From the NCBI RefSeq assembly GCF_030247195.1, contig NC_080671.1, forward strand, positions 88,720,370 through 88,784,369: 64,000 bases of DNA. The letters are read 5' to 3'. Positions 11,346 through 24,309 of this stretch are shown one piece after another (the stretch's first letter is position 1; every line of letters starts with the position of its first letter). The stretch is from Topomyia yanbarensis. Lineage: Eukaryota; Arthropoda; Insecta; Diptera; Culicidae. The notes under the pieces are model-generated. The model ran no database searches. It saw only the letters and a list, made by a program, of their open reading frames with translations, and was not told where the DNA came from. A program made the translations under genes and the position numbers.

Positions 11346-13799
11346 AGGTGATGAAACTGGACTATTGGTGATTTAAAGTTACCCCCCCCCCTCTGCTAAT
11401 CCAAAATGAAATGGATTAAACAAATTACTTGATGCTGAATATTTTAATTAAACATTGTACAATAATAATTCGGGAAGTATAGTGTCTGATTACTGCATTG
11501 AGAACTACTTATTGTTCTAGGCATCATGACGACCTTTGGAAAATTGTGAGAATTGGATCTTGCAACTGATTTCTTAGTTGGGGTCTCATAGTTATCCAAT
11601 TATCGCGAGCTCTTTTTTTGAACAATGAATGTTCTGAAATATGGATTAAGAACAATACATCAAATTGGAATTGAACGTTTGATTAGGATGATTGTCTGTA
11701 GTCGTAAACTTGCTCATCGAATAATTGCATTCATTTCAATATTTGCTACAAATATATTTGTTGAGAATGCGTACAGTTGCAACAAAAGCTCAATAATATT
11801 TTGTAAAGTAAAACGAAGATGATGAAAAATGACGTTTTACTTTTGTCTCTAGCTGGTCAGGCGCAGTTTTTATGAAAATATGACTTTAGTTGTGCTATCA
11901 ATTAAAGGTATAAATAACCTCTAAGCAAGATTGGAAACAACATTTTTTTTTAAATATTTTAAGTTAATAGCTATCAATGCTGAATATTTGAGTGTTTAAT
12001 TGAATAACGGAATAAAATTTTGTATATGAGTCGTTGGGAGTTTTAATAGTGAAGAAAAGTAAAATTAATGCTTGAAAACGTTTACGGTCACGATCACCTT
12101 ATTTCGAAACAGTCAACTTTGTATGTTTAGTATCTGATGAATATTACACCCTAAACCAGCGTCTCTTCTAATAAAATTATTTTGGCGGTTAATGCTCCTA
12201 AAGGTAATTACTCTTTTATTTGTTCTTCACAAAAAAAAATAGTTCGAGATTCAATGTCTACGACGAATTTTTCGAAAATGCTATTTCAAAAAATTTCGTT
12301 GAATGGGGCATTCAAAGCGTAATTGGAAAGTCGATTGCACATAAAGTTAAAAAAATGTCTAACCTGAAAAATGAACCGAAAGACTCTAAGATGAAAGCCT
12401 CTTCAAATAAAATTTAAAAAAAAACTTTGTTGAAGACATTCCATAACTAATTTGGTTGAAGACATGAATACTCCGTGTATTCAGATTATTGAAATGTATG
12501 GGGCTGTATGTGACAGAAAACCTTTAAAAAAGTTTTTCTGATATTACTGAGATTGATAAATTTCTTCTGCTATGTATAAATAGTAATTCACATTCCATTC
12601 AAGCTAGTCTCTGAGGCTTACAATAAAAAAATTTATTGAAAAGCAATGGCTTTAAGAAAATTTCTTAACAATCATTTTATATTTCGATAAATTGCATTTA
12701 CGAATCCTTTATATTTTCAACAAAGTTGTTTAAAATGACATTTTCAAAAACTTTGCTGAAGACACCAAATCTCTTACTATTTCTTACGCTATTTTATGTT
12801 GAAAAGTTTCTTTAACCCTATATAAGGCCCAAAGTTTGGGGCTTTTTAGAATAACATTAAAATTTATTTCGTAATAAAAACTGTTTTGAAAATATACTGC
12901 CACTGCCCGTTATAAAACGTCAGTCTTTGTAATGTTTGATGTTTTCCAACGAGATTAGTGCAAATATTAAGACATATCGAGCTAGATCAGAAATTCAAAA
13001 AGAAATTAAGGTGGGCTACTAGTTTTTACCTGATTAACAGAAAATAACCCCTGGATTCCGAGGATAAGTTCAAAAATGAGACCACAGATTACATACGTTC
13101 ATATATTATTTTTTGTGCAATTTTTACCATTCATAAACCAAATTTTCGGATTAAAAATAGTTGTTTTTAAACTTTAAACTGTAAATGTTCATCACCAACT
13201 TTTACGGTCTATAGAATTTTTTTCAAAATCGAGCTAATATATCCAAAAGGAAATCCTCGCTTTTTTTTCAAAAAACTCTTCACCAATTTGAAACTTTTCA
13301 CTGTATCTCAATAAAAAGTAATAAGAAGAGTTGCCAGACTCCTAACAAGTAGATTTCATAAGATTGGAACACTTCTCACTTTATATTCCTGCGTTTTGAA
13401 AGAAACGAACTTATAAAGGGTTAAGGTTGTTAAGCCTTCAATGTATATTTTGAAAATTATGTGATCTTGACCCTAAGAAAAGTTTTTGAACATTTTTTCC
13501 ACTTTAAAAATACACTTTGTATCTGCATTCTTTGACTTCATTGACATATTATAAAAAAAAATTATAAAAGGCATCTGTTGGACAAATTCTGTTTCTCAAC
13601 CTTATCAAACTTATATTAAACTTACGCGTTTTCGAAAAATTTACGGTTTCCATCCAAACCACCCCCCCCCCCCCCCCCCTTCCCACATCCTCGCCACCAC
13701 TTCCGATTCAGGAAGATTCTCAATAACTCTAACAATATGGATATTTTTGACACTGTTAAATGACGACTTACGGTTGAGCAGTATACAGTGAAGACCTGA
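11346..13799. other. AT-rich non-coding repeat debris
   Basis: No gene is supported. The segment 12425-12800 is a diverged copy of the start of large repeat A (13890-14215): both contain AACTTTGTTGAAGACAT and end in AAAGTTGTTTAAAATG followed by CTAAAGACA-like text. A run of about 19 C at 13661-13679 lies beside another piece of the 116-119 bp modular repeat (13690-13750). Confidence 0.5.
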
Positions 13800-16500
13800 T
13801 TATTATTTATTATATTACTCTTCAAACAAATTTAGTTCCAGTCTTCAGCAATATTTTGGGGAGTGCTATTACAAACCACTTTGTTGAAGACATGATTGTT
13901 CCATGTGTTCAAGGTATTAACATATTTTAGGCTATTTCTTTTTAATTTTAAATAAAATTATTATGATTTTACTATTTATGATAAATCTCTTCTATTGTTT
14001 ATAAATGGTAAAATTTACATTTTATCCAAAGCTTGAGTTTGTGAAGTTCACAATGGAAAGTTATTTTAGAAAAAAAAACTAGATTAAGGAACACTTCGTA
14101 CATATCATTTTATAACATGATATACTCCATATACATAGTATTCATGCCCACAATAAAGTTGTTTTAAATGAAAGTCTCAACAAATTCGCTAAAGACAGGA
14201 ACTCTGTTACAATTTAAAAAAAAAACTGATTCTCCATAATTTTAAAACTTCAAAGATGGCGGCTCGTAATTATGCCATTTGGACAGTAAGCTAGATTTTC
14301 ACCAAATCCCCATCAAACCGAATTTCTGACAACTTCGCTGACTCCAAATAAGTAGGAACAATGTCGTTCTACACTCGTCCACAAGAAACTTCTTGGAATA
14401 CTGCCTATTATAATGCATTGAAGACCCGATTTGATCAGCCCCCAATTTTATCAACCTCACATGAAAATATGTTTTATGTGCTCTAGCAGAAAAACAAGGC
14501 CGAATTTGAGTTAATCCTTTCTTGACCATGTTTTCCTTATCTTAAAGAGGCAAATATACAAAAAATCATTTTTTTTTTAATTTTTGCGCCAGAAGACTAA
14601 TCAGAAATAATTAGACTACATCAAGGGAAGAAAAGAATATTTCAACAGCTTCAGTTTATTATGAAGAAAACAAATCTCGCGATTTAGCCAATGTCCCCAT
14701 TTTGTCAGCCGAAAATACACCATGGAAATGATAAGAACAGGTCTTTACTGTATTTATTATTCACAGTAATAGGTACATCCCATTTTCTGAGGATATTTTC
14801 TTTCAATTGCATCGAACTACACCAATTTTTAGGTAGTTTTCAAGGGGTTATTTTATCGACTTTTTCCAAAATTCGGCGAACCTATTCTAAATCGTGCGAT
14901 AGTTTATGTTAAAAGGGTATCCTAAATTAATTGGTATACTTAAGGGTTTATATGTTTCCTACACAAAATTACAAAAGCTTCTTAAAAAACTATTCCTAAT
15001 AAGATTATGTAAATTATAAAGTATTTGAAAATTTTTAACAGAAATGACGGAAGGTTATCGAAAAGTTTCGTGAAAAAGAAAATTCCAGTAATGGTAATGA
15101 TTTTCCCAAACGGGTTTTTTTGTTATTTGGCATTAGGATTAGGGATAATAATTCAGATCAAAGATACTACTGGGAAGTCATTTTTAGAAAAAGTCGTTAT
15201 CGAAGTAAAGTTTGAACTATGCACACGTGCACTTCAGAGGTAGCGAGATATCAAGAGCTGAAATTTCAGTGCTGAGTTCCCAGCCGCGTTGGAAATTTGA
15301 GTAAACGCTATTGAATATGAACTTCAAATCCATTCGAAAATTTGTTTTTCGAATTTTTGACTCAGCACAACATATATAACCCCTTTAGAAAAATTCAGTT
15401 TTCCCTACACAATGCATTGATTGAAGATTTTATATATGTTATTAACGGAGCATTAGCAATATTTCGTTTGTATTTCTATTTTATGGGCCATTTTTCCATT
15501 TTTCCATTAAATTGATTTAACCTTTGAGATTTCTTGCACTGTTATTGTCCTATGATAATTTGAGCGATTTTTTGTGTCCTGCCACTATCCCATGTCGTCG
15601 CTGTTGTGCTATCTTACGACAAGCGCCATTTAGCACATTTCGAGAAAAACGATTTTTAAAGTTTGAGATTGAATATCTTGAAACTTATAAATGGTATAAA
15701 CAATCCAAAGAAGACAATTGATGCTTCTATCTGTTCTGCATTAATCTCTCAAATATTACGAAGATCGGTTGACTATGTTGCGAGTTTTTACTATGAATGT
15801 AAACAAAAATCGCACTCACACGTGTCATAGGTGTGTATTGATGACAAAATTTGTATGACGTGTCATAATCGTGCATGGAAAATTTTCCATAGAAAAAAAT
15901 CATCACTTTTTAACTTTTATTCATATCTTTGGGTTCATATGGTCTATAAACATTCGGTGAAATGAATTTTAAAGGAAATGAGTCAGGGAATCTAGAAAAA
16001 ATGGTTATTCTCGATTACAGTGTTGCCAAATATATTTTATTTCCAGTTCAAAAGTAAAACTGTGTTTTTCTCACAACTCGTATAATTTTCTTTCGAAAAT
16101 GTTTATGCCATTGTGTTCCTCAGACATTTTCACACATAAAACCGTCTAAAACTTCAATATAACTTGAGCCAATCCCTAGATATAGTGATTTGAAGCAAAA
16201 AACTCACAATTTCTTATCATGTTTCTAGCTATATCTAAGTAACCAAGCAGAATTTCAAAATTCTGAAAACGCCACTTTGTAGAGATTTTTCAAACAAGTA
16301 ATGTGGCATATCTAACTCAGTTTACCCCAAAATGGCGTTTGTCATAAGATAGCACAACAGCGACGATGTAATATGTGTTATCAAAAACATCGCGAAGCAT
16401 CAAGTTCTAAATGTTCTCAATCGATAAAATACCCGAAGAAAGCGATAAGAGTTATAAGAAATGTATCATCACAATGTTAGGTGGATTAAAAGCATTTTTA
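13800..16500 (+). repeat. Large dispersed non-coding repeat, copy A
   Basis: This stretch matches copy B (within 42110-47240, same strand) and copy C (within 53935-57690, opposite strand). All three stop at the same point, just after AGGTGGATTAAAAGC, which marks a true end of the family. Matching landmarks include the CTCAACAAATTCGCTAAAGAC segment (14180), the GTATACTTAAGGGTTTATATG segment (14934), and CATCGCGAAGCATCAAGTTC (16389). No conserved frame is seen. Copy A is interrupted by a 770-bp MITE at 15596-16365. Confidence 0.8.
15596..16365. mobile_element. 770-bp MITE with CGTCGCTGTTGTGC ends, copy 1
   Basis: Terminal inverted repeats begin CGTCGCTGTTGTGCTATCTT and continue to the GCCATTTWG region. 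The element is flanked by ATGT on both sides (15592-15595 and 16366-16369). Copy B of the host repeat has the uninterrupted sequence CCCATGTAGTATGTG near 47096, so the insertion, its ends and the 4-bp duplication are all directly demonstrated. A second copy at 58220-58988 is almost identical. No coding frame is present, so mobilisation would need a transposase from elsewhere. The superfamily is not identified; a 4-bp duplication is compatible with several DNA transposon groups. Confidence 0.9.
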
Positions 16501-16619
16501 CGTAATATTCGATTTACGTAACTTTTTTACGAAATAATTTCGAAATAGTAAGTAAATAGTTTGAGTAAGAAGTTGTATACAATTTCACATATTCTTAGCT
16601 AACCGTTACAAATAAAAGT

Positions 16620-17200
16620 TGGGTATCTTTGGAATGGAGTTAACGAGGTAATGACGGAAATCGATGTCGGAAGTCATTATGAAATCCAAGATTGCGACAT
16701 CCGGTTTAGAAAAATTCTCTATAACCCCCACAAAAGGGCATTTTTGGGATGAGTTTTACGAGTGCATGACGGAAATCGATGATTTGAATCATTCTGTAAT
16801 CCAATATGGCGACTTCCGGTTTAGATAAATTTTCTAAAGCCTCGATATGGGTATTTTCGGCACAGAGTTGACTAGTTCATGAAGAAAATCGATATCTGAA
16901 GCTATTTTGAAACCCAAGATAGCGAATTCCGGTTTAAATTTCCATATTGTCCCATAATGTTAGGGTTATCGAGAATATTTCTTAACCGTAAGTCGCCATC
17001 TTGGATTTCGAGATGGTTCCAATAGTCTATTTTCATGATCTACTTGTCAAGCCCATTCCCAAAATACCCATATTGTTAGGGTTACGTGAATATTGCTCAA
17101 CCGGAAGTCACCATCTTGGATTCCGAAAGGGTTCCAATTGTCCATTTTCATCATCTTCTCGTCAAGCCTGTCCCAAAAATACCCATATTGTTGGGGTTTT
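16620..17200. repeat. Modular repeat units (CCAAGATGGCGACTTCC family)
   Basis: At least five diverged units contain the CAAGATGGCGAC/ACTTCCGG core plus ATGGGTATTTTYGG, in forward orientation up to about 16930 and inverted after that. They are the same family as the arrays at 18180-18570, 18820-19200, 34480-34610 and 47790-48290. Confidence 0.8.
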
Positions 17201-17344
17201 CGTGAATATTGCTCGACCAACGAATTTTAATAAGAATGCGAAGCAAACTTTTTTTACGAACTAAATCCCAAATAACGAACACTTTTTCACGAACTAATTC
17301 AATTTACGAACCCCCAGTTTGGTTCGTAAATGGAGGTTACTGTG
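17165..17344 (-). repeat. Right arm of the inverted repeat paired with 11167-11345
   Basis: Read on the minus strand it starts CACAGTAACCTCCATTTACG, continues through the GTTCGTAAATTGAA palindrome and a tandem of TACGAAC-like words, and then into a modular-repeat unit. This is the same order as the left arm at 11167. Confidence 0.65.
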
Positions 17345-17894
17345 TACTTAATATTTAATTTGGAACGCTACAATGAACGAATTTTTTTAATCTAACAACA
17401 CTATTGAATAGCAATATTGATTTTAGTTACACCCTAAATTCAAAACTGAATTCAATGTTTTTAAATCACTTTAAATCGTCTTATTTAAATCATAAAAAAG
17501 ACAATTTGACTAATTCATCCTCTTTGTTCACTTTTTGAAAACGAGCAATGTAGTTAATGAATATTGATGTAATATTTAATTTTTTCTCAGAGTGAAACGG
17601 TTGCCCGATCAGTGCACATTTGCCGAGAAATGCACCTGGCACCTCCAAAGCAACAGCCACCACCACCAAAATTAAAACATACAAACAGACAACCATTATC
17701 CGAAACGATTATGACATGAACGTATACAATAATAATATGAATGTGGACCAATGAGAACATCGCTAAAGATGGATTATAAAAATTTAATAACATTTAACTT
17801 CTAACGCCATGTTGCGGTAGACTTTCTATAGCCGTCCCCTCAACTCAACAGAGTCGACAACGCAACAGAACGTGAACGGTTTGCATCTGTGCTA
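17345..17894. other. Unassigned AT-rich DNA
   Basis: No gene or repeat end is supported. Open frames on the minus strand at 17490-17793 are short and without a domain. Confidence 0.4.
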
Positions 17895-17896
17895 TA

Positions 17897-19552
17897 CACC
17901 CAGGTTTTTTTACGCGGATATTTTTGCGCGGTTTTTTACGAGGTTTTTTTACTCGGATTTTCCAATTAACGCGTTTTTTACGTGAACTTTCCAATTAACG
18001 CGTTTTTTACGTGGATTTTCCAATTAACGCGGTTTTCTTACGCGGTTTTCTTACGCGGTTTTTCCAATTTCGGAGAATTTTCCAATTGTTGCGGTTTTGC
18101 AAAAATATTCTAAGTCCTTTTGAATGCAAAAGACTTAGAAGAATTTCGTAAAGATGGAAGAGACGGGTCTGCAAGACTCTTTATGGCCCACACCCCAACA
18201 ATATGGGTATTTTCGGAATGGACTTGAAGGGTAGGTGCCAGAAATTGCTTTTTGACGCCATTTTGAAATCCAAGATGGCGACTTCCGGTTTAGTGAAATT
18301 CGCTATAACCCAATCAATATGGGTATTTTCGGAATGGTCTTGATGAGTAGGAGACAAAGATCGATGTTTGACGCCATTTTGAATTCCAAGATGGCGACTT
18401 CTAGGTTAGCCACATTCACTATAACCCAGTCAATATTTGTATTTTTGGAATGATCTTAATGAGTAGGTTCCAAAAATTGATTTTTGACGCCATTTTTAAA
18501 TCCAAGATGGCGATTTCCGATTTAGCGAAATTCGCTATAATCTAATCAATATGGGTATTTTTGGAAGTTGAAGTTGTAGTACTAATAGTTTTAATTAAAC
18601 AGTTGAATTTACATAAATTTAAGCAATATGTTTAATTTGAATAAATTCAATCCCCCAACTCACACCACATACGTCTCTTTCTTCTCTCTCTTCCATTCTC
18701 ACCGCACTCTTCTGGATAAACACATAAAAATATTTTGCATTGTGCTGGTTTATGATTAGATCTTATATTTGAGTGTGATTAAGATGATTGCCCAGATTTT
18801 TCATGCGGGAATTTCGGTAAACCGGAAGTCGCCATCTAGAATTTTACAATGACGCTAAACATCGACATTTGTCTGCAACTCATCAAAACCATTCCGAAAA
18901 TACTCATGTTGATTGAGTTGTAGAGAATCTCGCTAAGCCGGAAGTCGCCATCTGGGATTTGAAAATGGCGCCAAAAATCAATTTTTCATGGAAAACCTTG
19001 CGAGGAAAGTGCAGATTTATTTATTTCTGGCACCTACTCTTCAAGACCATTCAGAAAATATTCATATTGATTGAGTTATAGCGAATTTCGCTAACCCGGA
19101 AGTCGCCATCTTGGATTTCGAAATGGCGTCAAAATTCAATTTCTGGCACCTACTTTTCAAGTCCATTCCGAAAGTACCCATATTGTTGGGGCGTGGATCA
19201 TAAAGGGTCTTGTAGACACGTCTCTTCCATCTTTCCGAAATTCTTCTAAGTCTTTTGCATGCATAAGGGCTTAGAATATTTTTTGCAAAAACCGTGTTAA
19301 TTGCGAAATCCGCGTAAAATAAAAACTGAGAAAATTCTTCTAAGTTCTTTGTATTCAAAAGGATTTGGAATATTTTTGCAAAACCGCATTAATTGCGAAA
19401 TCCGTCCAAAAAAAGCTTCCAAAAATATTCTAAGTCTTTTGATGAGTTTTTTTACGCGGATTTTCGAATTAACGCGATTTTTTACGCGGATTTTCCAATT
19501 AACGCGGTTTTTTTTACACGGAACGTATCCCCCGCGTAAAAAAACCTGGGTG
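17897..19552. mobile_element. 1.66-kb foldback element with TA duplications
   Basis: Ends CACCCAGGTTTTTTTACGCG and its complement are flanked by TA at 17895-17896 and 19553-19554, as expected for Tc1/mariner-type insertion. Inside each end lie short tandem units of about 27 bp containing ACGCGG and TTTTCCAATTAACGCG. Next inward are inverted copies of a TCTAAGTCYTTTGMATGCA segment, then three modular-repeat units (116-bp spacing) on the left and their inverted counterparts on the right. The centre is near 18700. No coding capacity is seen, so it is non-autonomous. The superfamily call rests on the TA duplication alone. Confidence 0.78.
18180..18570 (+). repeat. Tandem modular repeat, 116-bp period
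   Basis: The word ACGCCATTTT recurs at 18255, 18371 and 18487, a constant 116-bp step. Each unit carries CCAAGATGGCGACTTCYGG-like text, then CTATAACCCARTCAATATG and GTATTTTCGGAATGG. The array lies in the left half of the foldback element and is inverted in the right half (about 18820-19200). Confidence 0.85.
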
Positions 19553-19554
19553 TA

Positions 19555-22313
19555 CTGAACATAACAATACGCATTAATTAAAGCTTCAATCTCGTTGTTC
19601 CGTTTCAACCATCGCCGGCTACGGGTGGTACACTACATTTCTTAGTTTTACTTCTGCTATCACAGTCCCGTGTATGTCGATTATCAGCGTTAATTTTATA
19701 GGATCCCATCGCCTGATGCATTACACCATTTTGTTGGTCGTTATTTTGAAACGGGACCCTATATTCAAAGTTGACACATATGCTCCATCAAAAGTTTTGC
19801 ATAGTGAAGAAAATACCGGTACTTATTTCTATTCAGTACCAGTTTTACTCCACCATAAACTCAATTGGAAAGCCAATGCATAAAGAATTGTCTTAGTTAA
19901 TGGCCTGTTGAGCAACACACTTGGTTTTACGTTCAATAAATTTAAAAAGAAATACATTCTTCAAGCGTGCTCAAACACAATTATTTTATTATCTATAGTC
20001 TGCCAGAAAATGTAGTCAAAGTCGCCTTTCTAATACCCCAATCACAATTCTACATCACATCCACAGCATAAAAAAGCAATAAATTTTATCGGACAGTGAT
20101 ATCCCTACAGTCGCCAGCTATAGCATAGACATCCTGAGCACCAGAGATTACTGCAATCCTCGCGCAACGGATGGTTCAGAGATGGATGGAAGACCCAATG
20201 TTTTTCTTAATCTCAGTGCCAACGTATTGCATTGGCCTTTCATTCTTTTTCTGCTCGCTGATCCGGTGGAAAAATTCACACCCTCCAGCATCATCCTCAT
20301 GGAGCATAGCCAATTTGCTTCCTTGTCCTTCAGTTAACCAAAGGCGAAAACATAAACGAAAACAAAAGAAAAATCCAGATCCCCTGCAAGGATAAGCGAC
20401 CCTCGCTCACATTCGAGACACATCAAAAGAGTTTTCCTTCGGCCGAACATTAGATGAGATGTAAATTGCTAAGGATTTAGGTGGAGAGGAAAATCTTTTT
20501 TGGTTTTTCGTCGTACGGTGAGCCTCTTCCCAAGATCGCCGACGGGCCGCCAAAAGATGATTCCCCCGATGGGCAGAAGCATATTTTTTTATCTCCGCGC
20601 TATTGCTTCGATGCATTCTGTGTTGAAGCAGATACCCGGTGCGAAGGATGTAAGAATGCCAATTCGCAAGGCAGCTTTCTTCCTGTTTTCCTAGGGTTAA
20701 CATCGATCTGTTCCAACTCGACCTGCTTAGTATTCATAAACAGGATTCTCGTGAATAAAATGAAGAAAATGCGACAGGGGGTCTATCGGTCATCTAATGG
20801 TATCATGCGGAAGACGGTTTGGAGTTCGGAGATTATATGAAATATTCATTTCGATACTTGAAACAAGCGAATGCAATAAATTTAATTGCGTTTAAGGATG
20901 AATGCTCCTGGGGCGGTATGATTTGTTACCATGAAGATGAAATTTGTAAATTACCACTCGTAAGTACTACGGTGGAGTATGTCTGCAGCATCTGTTACTC
21001 GAATGTATAAATTTTACATATTTTCAGCTGATTTAAAAGTGTTCACGCAGATTTCAAAATAGATAGATTCTAACGCCTGTTACTTGCATCATTCATCATC
21101 GCATAAAAATCATAAATCCAAGAATGAAAAAAGCAATAGATCATCCTTCAGGAATTCCAACCGAACAACCCAAAGTGACGATATGAAATACTTGAAATGC
21201 GTGATCCCAAATACCACAACGTGTATGCTTCGTTGGTTGATATGCAAAAAAATATGGAACAACCGTATGTAATGTAATATAAGCACGCCCGTCATATGTA
21301 TTCATCACAATTCTCATCATCATTATTATCACAACAAACGATGATCATGCGTGGGGAGCACGGGCTGAGGATGTTCATGCCATTTTCCCATCACCTCGAA
21401 GGGATGGGTGGTTGTGGCGAAGGCCGTACAAAAGCATGACACCGTGAAGCGTTATCCAAGCAACAGTCAGTCAGTGGCTCTGCATTTCATCAGTCATGTC
21501 TGAAAGTAAAACGACACCGCTGCTGCGTGGTAACAGCATGTTAATATACGGAGATTTCGGCCCCATCCGTGGAAATGAGCTTAGCTGCTAAGCATCAGCA
21601 GTTGCTTTATCGCATACACGCTCCAGGCAGCACCACTTCTTGGTGGCATTTTCGTACAGAGAAGATTACAATTACAATCATTTATCATTGGGAAATTTGG
21701 GCAGGGAGCAAAAAAAAATTGCATTAGCGGAACTTAGATGGTATGTGCCGGGAGAAACGATGTACCAAATAAGAGATTAAAATGAAAAATATTTTCAAAC
21801 ACGAAATGCTTTTAAAGTATCTTGAGCTTGAGCTTTTGTGACCACCCCTGGCTGCTACTCCGTTATCGATCTGGACTAGCTGAAGTTACAGAGGGAATCA
21901 GTAGATAATTATGCTTCGGAATAGCGAAACATCTTTCAATGTGTAACTTAACTTCTGATGATCCTAAAGTGTTTATTGATCAATACCGGCGCCGGGCCGG
22001 CCCGAACGTAGATCGCAGAAGGAAAGGGAAGAAATGTTGGTCCGATACTTGCTTTTGCTAGAGGCCGTATATACTACTGCGCACTCCACAACAATCACGG
22101 GAGGAGGATATTTGTTAGTAAGTATAGAAGATGGATTCTACTTCTTCATTACCAACAAAAAAAAGGTGACTCCACTATCTGGACTAGATATCGATTAGGG
22201 CATTGCAAAAAAATTGATTCTCTAAGGTCCCCCCTCTCATTTTATGACAAATGTCAAAGTAAGCTCAGATGCCAAATTTCACATCATTAGGACAATTAGC
22301 CTTTGCACGCTAA
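19555..22313. other. Unassigned DNA, possibly unique sequence
   Basis: No gene is supported. Overlapping frames at 20407-20840 on both strands and at 20819-21010 have no recognised domain. Around 22155-22195 a fragment (CTATCTGGACTAGATATC) matches part of the SINE at 25848-26045, indicating a truncated copy. Confidence 0.45.
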
Positions 22314-22318
22314 CGAAG
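22314..22318. repeat. 5-bp target duplication CGAAG (left)
   Basis: Identical to 24296-24300 on the other side of the CACAGTG element. Confidence 0.75.
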
Positions 22319-24295
22319 CACAGTGGGACCAATCTAAAAAAGGTGGGACAAAACCTATTTGAGGTCTTAGATGTCATTTTAGAGCCAGCATTTCTTCGTA
22401 GGATATGTTCATAATATTATTCTACAACTTTTTAAATAGAATATTTTGTTGTTGGACTAAAGTAGAGTACCCGAGTAAAAATTTTTTTTTTCAAAAAATT
22501 GTTTTGGAGGGTCGATGTCTTCGACAAAGTTGTAGAATATTATGTTTTGAATAACTTCTTCTAAGATACCACAGACATCAGACCTCAAATTTGAGGCAAA
22601 ATTGTTGTTTTTTGGAAATATGATCAAAAAGTCAGTTTTTCGATATTTCCATGCCAAAAACCTTAATTGAATAATTTAATATGTTCTACAAACTTGCAGG
22701 TAACACTAAAATACAACTTTTTGTTGAAGGAACTAATAACCTAAAATCAATATTTTGGCTTCTAAAACTATTTTTCATATAAATTTACTCTATTTTCATC
22801 AAAGATTTCTGTTTTTAGGTGCACTTTTGTGCAGCCAAACTTCGGTTATTCCGATACTCTATTATTCGTAGAATAAAATTAATACTACATAGAAACAGGA
22901 TACAGTTGGACGCGTTGTTTGGGTGACCATTCATGTACGACGGTTTATAACATAAAATGTGCTTATATTATTTTTAATTTATATACATTATTAGCTATTA
23001 ACAAAATCTTATATTTTGCACGCACTTACAAGCATGTAGAACATATTGAGTTGATCAATTACGGTTACAATATGGAAAAGTGAAAAAATAATATAAATTT
23101 TGAATTTCAACTGCCAAAGAACAACGATTTGAGATTAAAAAATAAATCTACCGTATGTATAAGGTATTTTTAACAAAAATGTTCGAAATTGAATATTATA
23201 CAACTTTGCTGAAGTCCTCAACCATCTAAAAAAATAGAAATGATTCAATTATGTTGTGAATATTTTTCCACAAACTTAGGTTTTATAACATCTAAGGCCT
23301 CAAATAGGTATTGTTCTACTTTTATGAATTTGTAGAACTAATCTTATTGGTTAAACTAAAGTAGAAATCCCGAACTAAAAAAATCAAATTTTCTTTAAAT
23401 GGTTGAGGTCTTCAGCAAAGTTGTCAAATATTGTATTTGGAACAATTTTGTTGAAAATACCATTTATTTGTTTTTTGAGCCGAAATCGTGGTTCTTTGGC
23501 AGTTTAAATTCAAAATTTATATTATTTTTTCACTTTTTCATATTGTAACCGTAATTGATCAACTCAATATATTCTATATTCTTGTAAGTGCGTACAAAAT
23601 ATAAAATTTTGTTAAAAGCTAATAATGTATATAAATTAAAAATAATAAAAAAACACATTTTTTGTTATAAACAGTCGTACATGAATGGTCACCCAAACAA
23701 CGCGTCCAACTATATCCTGTTTCTATGTAGTATTAATTTTATTCTACGTATAATAGAGTATCGGAATAGCCGAAGTTTGGCTGCACAAAAGTGCACCTTA
23801 AAACAGAAATCTTTGATGGAAATAGAGTAAATTTATATGAAAAATAGTTTTAGAAGCCAAAATATTGATTTTAGGTTATTAGTTCCTTCAACAAAAAGTT
23901 GTACTTTAATAATACCTGCAAGTTTGTAGAACATAATATATTAATCAATTAAGGTTTATAGCATGGAAAAGTCTAAAAACTGATTTTTTGGTCATATTTC
24001 CAAAAAACAACAATTTTGCCTCAAATATGAGGTCTGATGTCTATGGTATCTTAGAAGAAGTTATTCAAAACATAATATTCTACAACTTTGTCGAAGACAT
24101 CGACCCTCTAAAACAATTTTTTGAAAATTTTTTTTTTGCTCGGGTACTCTACTTTAGTCCAACAACAAAATATATTATTTAAAAAGTTGCAGAATAATAT
24201 TGTGAACATATCCTACGAAGAAATGCTGGCTCCAAAATGACATCTAAGGCCTCAAATAGGTTTTGTCCCACCTTTTTTGAATTGGTCCCACTGTG
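22319..24295. mobile_element. Transib-like non-autonomous foldback element with recombination-signal-like ends
   Basis: Both ends read CACAGTG, then a 22-bp spacer, then ACAAAACCT, in inverted orientation, and perfect CGAAG duplications flank the element. Inverted arms run almost the whole length (about 900 bp each, centre near 23310), with nested copies of the AGGCCTCAAATAGGT segment in the middle. Transib elements make 5-bp duplications and have CACWATGG-type ends resembling the RSS heptamer; here the start is CACAGTGG. No transposase frame is present. What is seen are the ends, the duplication and the palindrome; assignment to Transib is inference from these features. Confidence 0.72.
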
Positions 24296-24309
24296 CGAAG
24301 TCTACTAGC

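Noticed and set aside
20407..21010. Frames up to 119 codons, including a Cys-containing one at 20819-21010
   Set aside because: Cys spacing fits no zinc finger I recognise, and a resemblance to Helitron-type regions was too weak.
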